Assembly: GCA_016928025.1 (NCBI GenBank)
Contig: JAFGLN010000051.1
Location: 1 to 32,491, forward strand
Length of the DNA: 32,491 nt
Reading direction: 5' to 3'
Origin: Deltaproteobacteria bacterium
GTDB taxonomy: Bacteria; Desulfobacterota; Syntrophia; Syntrophales; JAFGHS01
Shown: positions 1 to 7,962 of the stretch, one piece after another
Position numbering within the stretch: the stretch's first letter is position 1
How the letters are laid out: the number at the start of each line of letters is the position of its first letter
Translations under genes and position numbers: made by a program
The notes under the pieces: model-generated
Seen by the model: the letters and a program-made list of their open reading frames with translations, nothing else
Database searches by the model: none
Told to the model about the DNA's origin: nothing

Positions 1-105
1 AACCTATATATCACACTTTGTGACGCTATACTACTAATTATTTCAATATGTTATAGATATTTCGCTCCTGCGAAAGTTGAGTTATTTAATTATAAATAAT
101 GATGG

Positions 106-250
106 TCTCGTAAAAAGTCATATTCCCCTCCCTTGGTGGGAGGGGACGAAGGGGAGGGGGATTTATAATAACTCGTAATAACACTATTTCTCACCCTCAC
201 CCCAACCCTCTCCCCTCAAGGGAGAGGGTGATTTTCGACTTTTTACGAGA
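106..250. repeat. MITE-like terminal-inverted-repeat element, copy 1
   Basis: The ends form a perfect 14-bp inverted repeat (TCTCGTAAAAAGTC at 106-119, GACTTTTTACGAGA at 237-250). Inside are two hairpins: CCCCTCCC-TTGGT-GGGAGGGG on the left and CCCTCTCCC-CTCAA-GGGAGAGGG on the right, flanking an AT-rich centre. It has no coding capacity. A second copy lies at 6018-6161, with both halves conserved and a divergent centre. It starts 23 bp beyond the gcvPA stop codon, so it could act as a transcription terminator. No target-site duplication is clear. C-rich repeats of this general kind are scattered in many proteobacterial genomes; assignment to a named family was not possible. Confidence 0.85.
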
Positions 251-272
251 GCGTCAATAATGGTATATTGGT

Positions 273-1610
273 TTAGGGTGTCACTTCCGAGACGGCAACG
301 ACAATTTTATCGATTGTTTCTCTGGTAAGCATTTCCGTGGCACAAATGAGAAGACAATTTTCAAGATCAGAATAATTGTGACCTATTTCGTATCCGCCAA
401 TAATTCCCAGAGATTGTAACTTTCTATTGACCCTTGCCGGATTGGGACAGGCCATTACAAATTCATTATAAGTAGGGCCGGGGAAAACCGTTTTCCAGCC
501 TTTTAACTGGGAAAGCTTTTCCTTTAGATAATGGGCTTTCCTGATATTAAGTTCCCCCAGGGCTTTCAGGTTTTTTCCCAGACTGACCAGATAAACGGAG
601 GCGGCCAGGGCGCACAGTGCTTCATTGGTGCAGATGTTCGAGGTCGCCCGCTCTCTGCGGATATGTTGTTCACGGGTTTGCAACGTCAGCACATAGCCGC
701 GTTTCCCATTTTTATCAACCGTCGCACCCGCCAGCCTGCCGGGCACTTTGCGGACATATTTTTCGGAAGCCGCAAAAATCCCCAGACAAGGCCCTCCATA
801 ATTAACGGGATTGCCGAAGGCCTGTCCCTCACCCACGACGAAATCAGCCCCCAGCATCCCTGCCGGCTTCAGGATACCCAGAGAGGTGGCCTCGGTAAAA
901 ACAGCAATCAGATTGGCACCCTGCTCATGAACCCCTGGGCTGAGAGCACCAATATTTTCAATAATACCAATGAAGTTCGGGCTCTGGACAATCACGGCAG
1001 CGGTATCCCTGTCGATGAAATCCCTCAACAGTAATTGATCCAATTGACCGGTCCGGTCATATGACGCCTCAATAACTTCATTGCCGTTAGCCCAGGCATA
1101 GGTGGCCAAAACCTGACGATATTCCGGATGAACCGACCGGCCCACGACAAATTTTTTCCTGTTCAGGGTCTTTGACGAAAGAACCGCTGCCTCGGCCATG
1201 GCCGTTGCCCCGTCATACATGGAGGCATTCGCGACCTGCGTCCCCGTCAGCCCGGCAATCATGGTTTGATATTCATAAATGGCCTGAAGGATCCCCTGAC
1301 TGATCTCCGCCTGATAAGGTGTATAGGCCGTATAAAATTCCGAACGGGAAATGACATGCTTTACGGCAGCCGGTATATAATGATGGTATGCTCCGGCACC
1401 CGTGAGTGTTGTCGGAACCATAGCATTCAAAGAGCTGATAGATTTCATTTTTGAAAATATTTCCGGCTCCGAAAGAGGTTCCGGCAGATCAAGGAGGCCA
1501 TTCAGACGGAATTTTTCCGGAATATCGGCAAACAGCGCCTCAATGGCATCGACTCCGATGATTTTCAACATCTGTTTTTGATCATCTTGAGTATGGGGGA
1601 CATAATCCAT
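273..1610 (-). CDS. gcvPA: Glycine dehydrogenase (decarboxylating) subunit 1
   Basis: This 445-residue protein is the N-terminal half of the P-protein of the glycine cleavage system. With subunit 2 it decarboxylates glycine and passes the aminomethyl group to the lipoyl arm of GcvH. The N-terminal M-D-Y-V-P-H-T segment, the segment around residues 60-115 and the full length match the split GcvPA family. The PLP-binding lysine belongs to subunit 2, so this chain is not expected to be active alone. The start at 1610 sits behind a GGACGG-like Shine-Dalgarno sequence and 11 nt after the gcvH stop, which indicates co-transcription. The usual downstream partner gcvPB is not found in the remaining 272 bases; it may lie beyond the window or elsewhere. 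Confidence 0.95.
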   Translation of the reverse strand: MDYVPHTQDDQKQMLKIIGVDAIEALFADIPEKFRLNGLLDLPEPLSEPEIFSKMKSISSLNAMVPTTLTGAGAYHHYIPAAVKHVISRSEFYTAYTPYQAEISQGILQAIYEYQTMIAGLTGTQVANASMYDGATAMAEAAVLSSKTLNRKKFVVGRSVHPEYRQVLATYAWANGNEVIEASYDRTGQLDQLLLRDFIDRDTAAVIVQSPNFIGIIENIGALSPGVHEQGANLIAVFTEATSLGILKPAGMLGADFVVGEGQAFGNPVNYGGPCLGIFAASEKYVRKVPGRLAGATVDKNGKRGYVLTLQTREQHIRRERATSNICTNEALCALAASVYLVSLGKNLKALGELNIRKAHYLKEKLSQLKGWKTVFPGPTYNEFVMACPNPARVNRKLQSLGIIGGYEIGHNYSDLENCLLICATEMLTRETIDKIVVAVSEVTP

Positions 1611-1621
1611 TTTTCCGTCCT

Positions 1622-2020
1622 TTAATCGCCATCACGTTCGAGATAATCGTCATAGGCCGCCGCATCCATTAAAGTATCCAATTCCGACGGATCGACCATC
1701 TGCAACTTAACGATCCACCCCTCACCAAAGGCATCCTGATTGACGAGTTCAGGTTGATCTTCCAACGCTTTGTTGACATCAATGACCGTTCCGCTGACAG
1801 GGGCATAGATATCGGATACGGATTTCACGGATTCCACAACGGCAAGCTGCTCAAACTGAGCCACTTGTCGACCGATATCCGGCAATTCAACAAAAACAAT
1901 ATCCGTTAATTGCTCCTGGGCGTAATCGGAAATGCCCATCGTAACCGTTCCATCTTTATTATCCACTGCCCATTCGTGATCTTTTGAGTATTTACGATCT
2001 TCAGGATTTGGTTGATACAT
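1622..2020 (-). CDS. gcvH: Glycine cleavage system H protein
   Basis: This 132-residue lipoyl carrier shuttles the methylamine group between the P- and T-proteins. The lipoylation site is visible as E-S-V-K-S-V-S-D, with the modified lysine at residue 66. An H-E-W motif lies near residue 15, and the length is normal for the family. The start codon at 2020 follows a GGGGG-type ribosome binding site, and the gene lies 12 nt after gcvT. The C-terminus is acidic (D-Y-L-E-R-D-G-D), which is common in H proteins. No lipoate ligase gene is nearby. Confidence 0.97.
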   Translation of the reverse strand: MYQPNPEDRKYSKDHEWAVDNKDGTVTMGISDYAQEQLTDIVFVELPDIGRQVAQFEQLAVVESVKSVSDIYAPVSGTVIDVNKALEDQPELVNQDAFGEGWIVKLQMVDPSELDTLMDAAAYDDYLERDGD

Positions 2021-2032
2021 AATCGCCCCCGT

Positions 2033-3127
2033 TTATTTTTTTCTTTTATAAAAAGGTAAACTCGTGATCTTCGCCTTAAACTTGCCGCCCCGAATTTCAA
2101 TATCCATTTCGGTTTGCTCTTGCGAATACTCCAAAGGAACAAATGCCATGCCAATGGCCTTGTGCAGGGAGGGTGAAAACGTGCCCGATGTGACAATACC
2201 TGCGTCCCGGCCGTCTTTCCATATTTTATAGTCTGCCCGGGCGATCCCCCGGTCAATCATTTCGAAGCCGACCAGTTTTCTGGGGATACCGTCTTCCTTC
2301 TGACGCCTGAGAGCGGCACAACCGATAAAATCTTTTTTCAGATCGACCAGCCAGTCGTAAACGACCTCGAAAGGTGTAATGGTTTCGTCCATCTCATGCC
2401 CGTAAAGCATCATGCCGGCCTCCAGACGCAACGTATCCCGGGCCCCAAGACCGACAGGCTTTATACCCTCATCGGCACCGGTTTTCAGAATCAAATCCCA
2501 CAACTCCCCTGTTTTATTTGCCGGGGAATAAATTTCAAAGCCGTCTTCGCCGGTATAGCCGCTTCGCGATAAAATGACCGGCATATTTTGAATGGTTGTC
2601 CTGATAGCCCGATAAAAACGAAGGGATGTCAAGTCATCAGCCAATAGGCGTTGGAGGACCTTCTGGGCTTTTGGCCCCTGGATATCGAGCTTTCCGGTTT
2701 CGTCACCGATGTCTTTAATTTGAAGCTGATCAAACCCTAATTCACGGCTTTTATTGATAAGCCATTCAAAGTCTTTTTGCCGGGTGGATGCGTTTGTTAC
2801 CAGCATGTAAAGCTCGTCTTCGAGCTTATAAACGGTCAAATCATCAAGGATGCCGCCTTCTTCATTGGTCATGACGCACAGTTTTATCTGTCCGGGCTTC
2901 TGCCCTTCCAGATTCCGGCTCATAATCTGCTGGAGAAATGAAAAACCCTGATGCCCTTTCACTTCAATCTGCCCCATATGGCATATATCGAAAAGGCCGA
3001 CAATATTGCGTGTTGCCAGATGCTCTTCAATGATGTTGGTGTATTGAACCGGCATGGACCAACCGCCGAAGTTTGTGAATTTCGCGCCCAAAGCAGCATG
3101 ATGATCATACAGCGGGGTTTTTCTCAT
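2033..3127 (-). CDS. gcvT: Glycine cleavage system aminomethyltransferase (T protein)
   Basis: This 364-residue enzyme releases ammonia from the aminomethyl-lipoyl arm of GcvH and transfers the one-carbon unit to tetrahydrofolate. It begins M-R-K-T-P-L-Y-D-x-H and has the F-D-I-C-H-M-G segment near residue 45, the S-G-Y-T-G-E-D-G-F-E segment near 190 and the G-L-G-A-R-D-T-L-R-L-E-A-G segment near 230, all typical of GcvT. An AAAGGA ribosome binding site precedes ATG 3127 by 7 nt. The gene is 15 nt downstream of the small zinc-ribbon gene and 12 nt upstream of gcvH. No glycine riboswitch was recognised ahead of the operon. Confidence 0.97.
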   Translation of the reverse strand: MRKTPLYDHHAALGAKFTNFGGWSMPVQYTNIIEEHLATRNIVGLFDICHMGQIEVKGHQGFSFLQQIMSRNLEGQKPGQIKLCVMTNEEGGILDDLTVYKLEDELYMLVTNASTRQKDFEWLINKSRELGFDQLQIKDIGDETGKLDIQGPKAQKVLQRLLADDLTSLRFYRAIRTTIQNMPVILSRSGYTGEDGFEIYSPANKTGELWDLILKTGADEGIKPVGLGARDTLRLEAGMMLYGHEMDETITPFEVVYDWLVDLKKDFIGCAALRRQKEDGIPRKLVGFEMIDRGIARADYKIWKDGRDAGIVTSGTFSPSLHKAIGMAFVPLEYSQEQTEMDIEIRGGKFKAKITSLPFYKRKK

Positions 3128-3142
3128 GAGCCATTCCTTTGA

Positions 3143-3475
3143 TTAGAAAATATTGTATAGCCTGACAATCAGGGATATAAACAGGAGAACAAAAACAACG
3201 ACCATAAAGATTTTTTTCTTTTCAAAAGATCGCTTCCCGACAACCAAACGCCCGCAGTTTTTACATAGGGTTAATCTGGAGGAAATGGGTTTGCCGCATG
3301 TCGGACATAAAATGGCATTCTGCGCAGCAAGAATTTTCTTATCAACATTGCTTTTCAATTGTTCACGCACATCATATCGCCAGTCGCAACCGCTCGAGGG
3401 ACATTTCCCCGTCATCGACATATCATCCGTCCAGATGAAGCTTCTCTTGCACTCAGGGCATTCAATCTTCATCAT
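3143..3475 (-). CDS. Small double zinc-ribbon membrane protein, unknown function
   Basis: This 110-residue protein has cysteines in metal-binding spacing: C6-x2-C9 with C25-x4-C30, and C57-x2-C60 with C71-x2-C74. That suggests two zinc ribbons. A basic stretch (E-K-K-K) and one hydrophobic transmembrane segment at about residues 89-105 end the chain, so the ribbons should face the cytoplasm on a C-terminal anchor. It is the first gene of the apparent gcv operon, ending 15 nt before gcvT. ATG 3475 is followed at once by a second ATG at 3472, and a GGAGGG motif lies 13 nt upstream. The function is unknown and the link to glycine cleavage rests only on position. Confidence 0.75.
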   Translation of the reverse strand: MMKIECPECKRSFIWTDDMSMTGKCPSSGCDWRYDVREQLKSNVDKKILAAQNAILCPTCGKPISSRLTLCKNCGRLVVGKRSFEKKKIFMVVVFVLLFISLIVRLYNIF

Positions 3476-3582
3476 GATTCCAATATATCCCTCCGAAAAG
3501 ATATTTCACGTCAAGCCCTTCGATCGGCAACGATATTGAGTGACTACTACAAGTCTTGGGATAATTCAAGGCGTAAAAGGCA

Positions 3583-3609
3583 TTGACATTGTTTCCCAAA
3601 TCCTTTAAT
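3583..3609 (+). promoter_or_regulatory. Candidate sigma-70 promoter for the cysteine-rich gene
   Basis: TTGACA (3583-3588) matches the -35 consensus. TTTAAT (3604-3609) is a weak -10 with a short 15-bp spacer. It lies about 40 bp upstream of ATG 3650 in the divergent intergenic region. The short spacing makes it a weak call. Confidence 0.3.
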
Positions 3610-3649
3610 CATTTCTGCTCAATCATGCTGAAATATCTAATGGTATTTT

Positions 3650-4474
3650 ATGAAAGAAGAAAAATTTATCCATCTTTGTCAACCCGATTCCTGCAAGTCA
3701 TGCGGCGCCTGCTGCGGACTTTATAACTATGTCAACAGCACAAAAGCCGCCCTGACTCATCGGCTGAAACATCGAACGGAACAATTTCGTCGCTTGGTAA
3801 AAGGGCCTGGGGATCTCCAAGCCTTTTCCGAAATGATCAAGAAAACAGAAGATCAGGTAAAGCGGTATGACGTCATTTACTGTTGCGAATATCTTGGTTT
3901 TATCGATCAGGAGCAGAAAAAGGTGGGATGTCTTCTTCATCCGCTTCAAAACAAAGGTGTCGACCTTAGGGATGTTTCATTTTACGGCCGGGAATTATGC
4001 GACGGACATTTCTGCCCCAGTTATCATTATATTTCCAATGAAGAAAAACGCGCCCTCATCAATGTTATTGATGACTGGTATCTTTATGGATTATGCGTTA
4101 CCGATATCGATCTTGTGAAGGAGTATTTCCGACTCATCTCCGAAGGCGTTCACGAAATGCCGTCGGCCAACCGTTTCAAAGAAACGGTTCTTAAAGACAT
4201 CGCGCTGAAGTTCTTTTCATTGAAAACAATCTGGCCTTACCGGTCTGAAGACGTCAATCGCCTGGGTAAGTATTATTTCGATGGCTCTCTTTATATGATC
4301 AGCCATATTGACTATGAGGCAATGGATTGCGAAAAATCGCGCTTTGACAAGATTTTCGTCAGCCTGACCTCCGATTTTAAAAATAAAAACGAGGTTAAAA
4401 ATGGGGAAGACTTAATCCAGACGCATATTAACGCGTTCATGGATGCTTATCATAATAGATCGGATATAGCTTGA
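3650..4474 (+). CDS. Cysteine-rich protein with YkgJ-like CxxCxxCC cluster
   Basis: This is a 274-residue soluble protein. Near the N-terminus it has C10, C15, C18, C21 and C22, with the C-x2-C-G-A-C-C pattern typical of YkgJ/UPF0153-type putative zinc or iron chelating proteins. More cysteines follow in the first half (C-C-E-Y-L, G-C-L-L-H-P, E-L-C-D-G-H-F-C-P), as expected if they share a metal site. The C-terminal half lacks a recognised domain. There is no signal peptide or membrane segment. No strong ribosome binding site precedes ATG 3650. The gene runs directly into the hpt leader. Binding of a metal or Fe-S cluster is inferred and the function is unknown. Confidence 0.8.
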   Translation: MKEEKFIHLCQPDSCKSCGACCGLYNYVNSTKAALTHRLKHRTEQFRRLVKGPGDLQAFSEMIKKTEDQVKRYDVIYCCEYLGFIDQEQKKVGCLLHPLQNKGVDLRDVSFYGRELCDGHFCPSYHYISNEEKRALINVIDDWYLYGLCVTDIDLVKEYFRLISEGVHEMPSANRFKETVLKDIALKFFSLKTIWPYRSEDVNRLGKYYFDGSLYMISHIDYEAMDCEKSRFDKIFVSLTSDFKNKNEVKNGEDLIQTHINAFMDAYHNRSDIA

Positions 4475-4509
4475 CAGGCTGCCAAAACGGGAGTTATGAA
4501 GTTAAAATT

Positions 4510-5025
4510 ATGAAAAGAAAAATCCTCTTCTCCAAAGAAACGATCGATCAACGCGTACGGGAACTAGCCGATGAGATATCCCAAGAGTATGAGGGACGTG
4601 AAATCCTCATGATCGGCGTCCTCAAAGGTGCCTTTGTCTTTCTGGCCGACTTGATCCGCAGCCTGAGCATTCCCTGTGAGATTGACTTCACCAGGCTGGC
4701 CAGCTATGGCGCGGGAACCGTCAGTACGGAAAATATTGTTGTGACGAAAAAGATCGAAATGCCCATCAAAGGCAGGGATGTTGTCATTGTAGAGGATATT
4801 GTCGATACGGGTTTGACTTTAACATACCTTATCAACCAATTAAAAAAGGAAAGACCTCGTTCATTAAAAGTATGCGCCTTTATCGATAAGAAACGCAAAA
4901 GAAAAATCCCTATTGAGGCCGATTTCGTCGGGTTTACCATCGAGGACGGCTTCGTTGTCGGCTACGGTCTTGATGTTAATGAAAAAGCCCGTTTCTTACC
5001 TGACGTTTACATTATCGAAGAGTAG
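4510..5025 (+). CDS. hpt: Hypoxanthine phosphoribosyltransferase
   Basis: This 171-residue purine salvage enzyme converts hypoxanthine or guanine plus PRPP to IMP or GMP. The PRPP-binding motif V-V-I-V-E-D-I-V-D-T-G is at residues 91-101, the flexible-loop region S-Y-G-A-G-T at 66-70 precedes it, and the start M-K-R-K-I-L is normal for the family. An upstream in-frame TTG at 4471 would add 13 residues unlike the family, so ATG 4510 is preferred; a GGGAG lies 16 nt upstream, which is rather far. The gene follows the cysteine-rich gene by 35 nt and precedes the DUF3426-type gene by 28 nt, suggesting one transcript. Confidence 0.95.
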   Translation: MKRKILFSKETIDQRVRELADEISQEYEGREILMIGVLKGAFVFLADLIRSLSIPCEIDFTRLASYGAGTVSTENIVVTKKIEMPIKGRDVVIVEDIVDTGLTLTYLINQLKKERPRSLKVCAFIDKKRKRKIPIEADFVGFTIEDGFVVGYGLDVNEKARFLPDVYIIEE

Positions 5026-5053
5026 TCTTGCGAAAAGGAGAATGGGGGGCAAA

Positions 5054-5977
5054 ATGATTATTCAATGCGAACAGTGTGGAACAAACTATCGATTTGATGA
5101 AACGCTTATGGACGGCGATGGCGCCTGGGTAAGGTGCAGTCGCTGTCAGAATGTTTTCTTCCAGGCAAATCCTGAAAAAGGATCAAGCCTCAACAAAATA
5201 AATCGTGAAGACCGGTCCGAAAAAGATATTTCTGAAGGTCATAACGCGACGCAAGCCGAAATAGAACATGATGAGCCGGCTGTGTCTGAAGATATGAGAA
5301 CGGCAAAACCTTATGAAGCGCCCAAATATTTCGACGATATGGAGATGGAAGAGGAAGAGGAAGAAGACGCTTACGAAGTGGAATTATACGGCGGGAAAGA
5401 CAAGCGTAAGATTGGCGTAAAGATTGCGAAATCAGTGGGCTATGCGTTTCTTTCCTTGATCATTCTCATTTTCTTGGCTGCCTTGATTTTTCCGCAGATA
5501 GGCAATAAGGTTTTCAGCTTAGTGTCTTATACGCAACAATACATTCACAATATGACCAGCAGGCATGATAAACCCGAACAATTGAACCTGTCACAAGTAC
5601 AGATTGAGAATGTAAAGCAGCGTCAAATGAAGAACCTGCTTGTAGGCAATATCCGTATTATCGAAGGTGTCGTGATCAATAAATCCAAGTTTCATATTTC
5701 CAATATAAAGGTTAAGAGTGAGCTTCTTAATGACAAAGGTCTGGTGACAGCTCAAGAGGAATCGTATTGCGGCAACCTCCTCACCGATGAAGAATTGACC
5801 ATTAAGACGGAAGATGAAATGCGAAAGGCCCTCTCCGATCCTTTGGGCAGTGACGTGCCTAATGAACGAGTGGCCCCGGGCGGACAAATCCCTTTTATGA
5901 TTATATTTACCCGGGAGCCCCCCGACACGGCGAAAACGACCGTCACCATAACAGGGGCGGAACGGCTTTTACCGTAA
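5054..5977 (+). CDS. MJ0042-type zinc-ribbon / DUF3426-like membrane protein
   Basis: This 307-residue protein starts with a zinc ribbon (C5-x2-C8, C28-x2-C31) of the MJ0042 family. An acidic low-complexity linker (about 95-109, mostly Glu and Asp) and a transmembrane segment at about 128-149 follow. The C-terminal 150 residues resemble the DUF3426 extracytoplasmic beta domain, with a segment of the type I-E-G-V-V-I-N-K-S near 205. The topology should be cytoplasmic zinc ribbon and periplasmic C-terminus. ATG 5054 is preferred because a G-rich stretch (5044-5049) is well spaced; ATG 5042 is also in frame and follows AAGGAG too closely. Proteins of this layout are common in deltaproteobacteria and their role is not established. 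Confidence 0.85.
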   Translation: MIIQCEQCGTNYRFDETLMDGDGAWVRCSRCQNVFFQANPEKGSSLNKINREDRSEKDISEGHNATQAEIEHDEPAVSEDMRTAKPYEAPKYFDDMEMEEEEEEDAYEVELYGGKDKRKIGVKIAKSVGYAFLSLIILIFLAALIFPQIGNKVFSLVSYTQQYIHNMTSRHDKPEQLNLSQVQIENVKQRQMKNLLVGNIRIIEGVVINKSKFHISNIKVKSELLNDKGLVTAQEESYCGNLLTDEELTIKTEDEMRKALSDPLGSDVPNERVAPGGQIPFMIIFTREPPDTAKTTVTITGAERLLP

Positions 5978-6017
5978 GTATTTCATTGAATAGTCAATAT
6001 TACCGATCCTTGATGTT

Positions 6018-6161
6018 CCTGTAAAAAGTCATATTCCCCTTCCTTGGTGGGAAGGGATGAAGGGGAGGGGGGATTTATAATAGGTTGTAATTACGTTTGA
6101 TTCTCACCCTCACCCCAACCCTCTCCCCTCAAGGGAGGGGTGATTTGCGACTTTTTACGAG
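6018..6161. repeat. MITE-like terminal-inverted-repeat element, copy 2
   Basis: This is the second copy of the element at 106-250. The terminal repeat core GTAAAAAGTC (6021-6030) and GACTTTTTAC (6149-6158) is intact; the outermost left bases have diverged. The left hairpin has changed on both arms but still pairs (CCCTTCC with GGAAGGG), while the right hairpin has lost two bases. The central spacer differs from copy 1. It lies between two convergent genes (ends at 5977 and 6218), where a structured element could stop transcription from both sides. Confidence 0.85.
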
Positions 6162-6217
6162 TCCGTCATCCTTGACTGAAACGGAAATTTTTTTATATAT
6201 TTCCCCGAACAGATTTT

Positions 6218-6709
6218 TTAGAGGATCTTGCTGATGATCCGAGATGCGAATTCTTTCGCATCGGTTAAATCCGCTTCATCGGGATGCCCGTCAGCGCTCT
6301 GCGCCTCTTCCACCCATACCTTATGTTCAGGCCTTTTCATGAGGGCATCCAGTATCTGCTGATCGACTTTTCCTCGACAGCCGAAATCACCGAGCACTTT
6401 TGCCTTCGTTACCAAGCCAATGGCTTGCTCTATGGCTTGTTTCGGCAACTGCCCGCCACGCAGGGAGCCGTGAGTGCAGAAGAAAGCGATATTTTGCCTA
6501 TCCGGAATGTTTTTTAAGAAAGCGTGCACTTTTCCCGGCACACTGTGAGCCTGAACGGGAAAACCACAAAAAATGATATCGTAACCTGCGGCGGTCTGAA
6601 GTTCCTGAACAGGCGCGATTTTCTTTTCAATCGTAATCGCGTCATATATGGCGCGTGCAACCTTCTCCGTATTACCAGTCAGTGAAAAAAATGTTACCAG
6701 TGCTTTCAT
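6218..6709 (-). CDS. Flavodoxin family protein
   Basis: This 163-residue single-domain protein has an N-terminal FMN phosphate-binding loop of the form F-F-S-L-T-G-N-T-E-K (residues 7-16). A central I-I-F-C-G-F-P-V segment and F-F-C-T-H-G-S near residue 90 fit the flavodoxin fold. It is probably a low-potential electron carrier or flavodoxin-like oxidoreductase; the partner is unknown. ATG 6709 is chosen because GGAGG lies 5 nt upstream; a GTG at 6715 would overlap that site. A 15-bp palindrome lies in the presumed promoter. Confidence 0.88.
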   Translation of the reverse strand: MKALVTFFSLTGNTEKVARAIYDAITIEKKIAPVQELQTAAGYDIIFCGFPVQAHSVPGKVHAFLKNIPDRQNIAFFCTHGSLRGGQLPKQAIEQAIGLVTKAKVLGDFGCRGKVDQQILDALMKRPEHKVWVEEAQSADGHPDEADLTDAKEFASRIISKIL

Positions 6710-6754
6710 AGTCACCTCCAGAAAAAAAATTCGTATACCTAAATTTTCTATATT

Positions 6755-6784
6755 AAAATACCCTTAGTAAGGGTTAAACATCAA
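6755..6784 (-). promoter_or_regulatory. Candidate promoter with palindromic operator for the flavodoxin gene
   Basis: On the minus strand TTGATG (6784-6779) and TATTTT (6760-6755) are separated by 18 bp. A perfect palindrome, ACCCTTA-G-TAAGGGT (plus strand 6760-6774), fills most of the spacer, as expected for a repressor site. The same palindrome could instead form a short hairpin after the enolase-like gene, which ends at 6825 on the same strand, with ATTTTAATA following. No regulator gene is adjacent. Confidence 0.4.
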
Positions 6785-6824
6785 CAGACATTTTAAGGTT
6801 TTAGATTCCATATTGTTGTGATTG

Positions 6825-7955
6825 CTAAAGATTAGATGTATGAAGCATCTTAAGAGACTGATGAGATAAATCGATTTCTGAATTGATGTTTCCCAAAGAA
6901 AGGCGTCTTCTGATTTCCTTATTCACTGTGTTTCCATCCCAAGCCTGTTCAAACAATAGAAAAGAAAATCCTTCGAAGTGTATGATATTTGATGAAACTA
7001 AAGCGAAACTTCGACCGGCCCTATCAAGAATATCTGTTTCTCCTACAAGAGTACCTAATTGAAAACGAATACCTCTTGACAGAGCAAAATCAGCAATTTC
7101 TTTCGATTTTAACAATCCTCCGCATTTGGAAATCTTAATATTCAATATATCACACGCTCCTGAATCAATTAATTTTTCTGCTTCGGACAAAGTACGAAGT
7201 GATTCATCAACTATAACAGGTATACCCATTTTTTCTCTTACCTTTTTCAATCCTTCAAAATCCTCTTTGTTCACAGGCTGCTCAACTGCAGCAATATTAA
7301 AGTTCTTAAGTTTTGAAAGATTATCTATAGCTTGCTGATATGACCATTTACCATTGACTTCAATGCTCATATCCACATCTGCTCCAAAAATAGATCTAAC
7401 TGTTTCAACCCTTCCAATATTTTCGCTTTCTGATTCCCCCATTAATACTTTTACAGAGCTGAATTTGATTCCTTCTAAATGTCTCGACTTTTTCTTTATT
7501 GTCTCGATTGGTAATATTGGTATAGGAAGGGTATAAGATATCTGGTTTCTAACAATAGGTCCCAGATAATTGCTAAGAGGCTTCTTCTCATATTTACTAA
7601 GAGCATCTAGCAAGGCAGTATCAATGGCACCCAAAGCAGATAGATAAAACATAATATTTTTATCTCTAGCTTTTTTCTCAAGCACATTCAATGTCTCTTT
7701 AACATCAGTGATAGATACAATTTTGCAACCAAGAAGAATTCCTGAAAAATGATCTCGAATTAAAGAAGTAACTGATTTTGCATTTTCCCCCGTAACATAA
7801 TTTCTTGGGGCGCTTTCACCATATCCGGATATTCCATTATCGAAAAGAACATTGACAACAATAGATTCTGCAAACTCTCTAACCTGATGAGCATTTGGAT
7901 ATTCAGTTCCAAAAGGTGTATTACATTGATAAATATCAATTCTATTTATTTTCAT
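6825..7955 (-). CDS. Enolase-superfamily enzyme (MLE / dipeptide-epimerase-like), atypical active site
   Basis: This 376-residue protein has the capping domain (about 1-130) and barrel domain of the muconate-lactonizing subgroup. Metal-ligand positions are visible: E199 in I-E-V-N (usually Asp), E225 in V-E-Q-P and D250 in V-D-E-S. The lysine on one side of the active site is kept at K274 (N-I-K-I-S-K-C-G-G). The K-x-K motif on the other side reads K169-V-L171, so the usual catalytic second lysine appears to be leucine. Substrate and reaction are therefore unpredictable; an ordinary two-base epimerase is unlikely if the alignment is right. ATG 7955 follows the PP-loop gene by 7 nt; ATG 7982 would overlap it by 20 nt and has no ribosome binding site. 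Base composition is AT-rich like its partner. Confidence 0.85.
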   Translation of the reverse strand: MKINRIDIYQCNTPFGTEYPNAHQVREFAESIVVNVLFDNGISGYGESAPRNYVTGENAKSVTSLIRDHFSGILLGCKIVSITDVKETLNVLEKKARDKNIMFYLSALGAIDTALLDALSKYEKKPLSNYLGPIVRNQISYTLPIPILPIETIKKKSRHLEGIKFSSVKVLMGESESENIGRVETVRSIFGADVDMSIEVNGKWSYQQAIDNLSKLKNFNIAAVEQPVNKEDFEGLKKVREKMGIPVIVDESLRTLSEAEKLIDSGACDILNIKISKCGGLLKSKEIADFALSRGIRFQLGTLVGETDILDRAGRSFALVSSNIIHFEGFSFLLFEQAWDGNTVNKEIRRRLSLGNINSEIDLSHQSLKMLHTSNL

Positions 7956-7962
7956 ACTGGTA

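Noticed and set aside
60-75. Small hairpin TTTCGC-TCCT-GCGAAA left of the repeat element
   Set aside because: A six-base stem without a clear T-run in either direction; could be chance.
3476-3649. Possible glycine riboswitch ahead of the gcv operon
   Set aside because: No paired glycine-aptamer-like stems were recognised in the divergent region, and the first gene of the operon is the zinc-ribbon gene.
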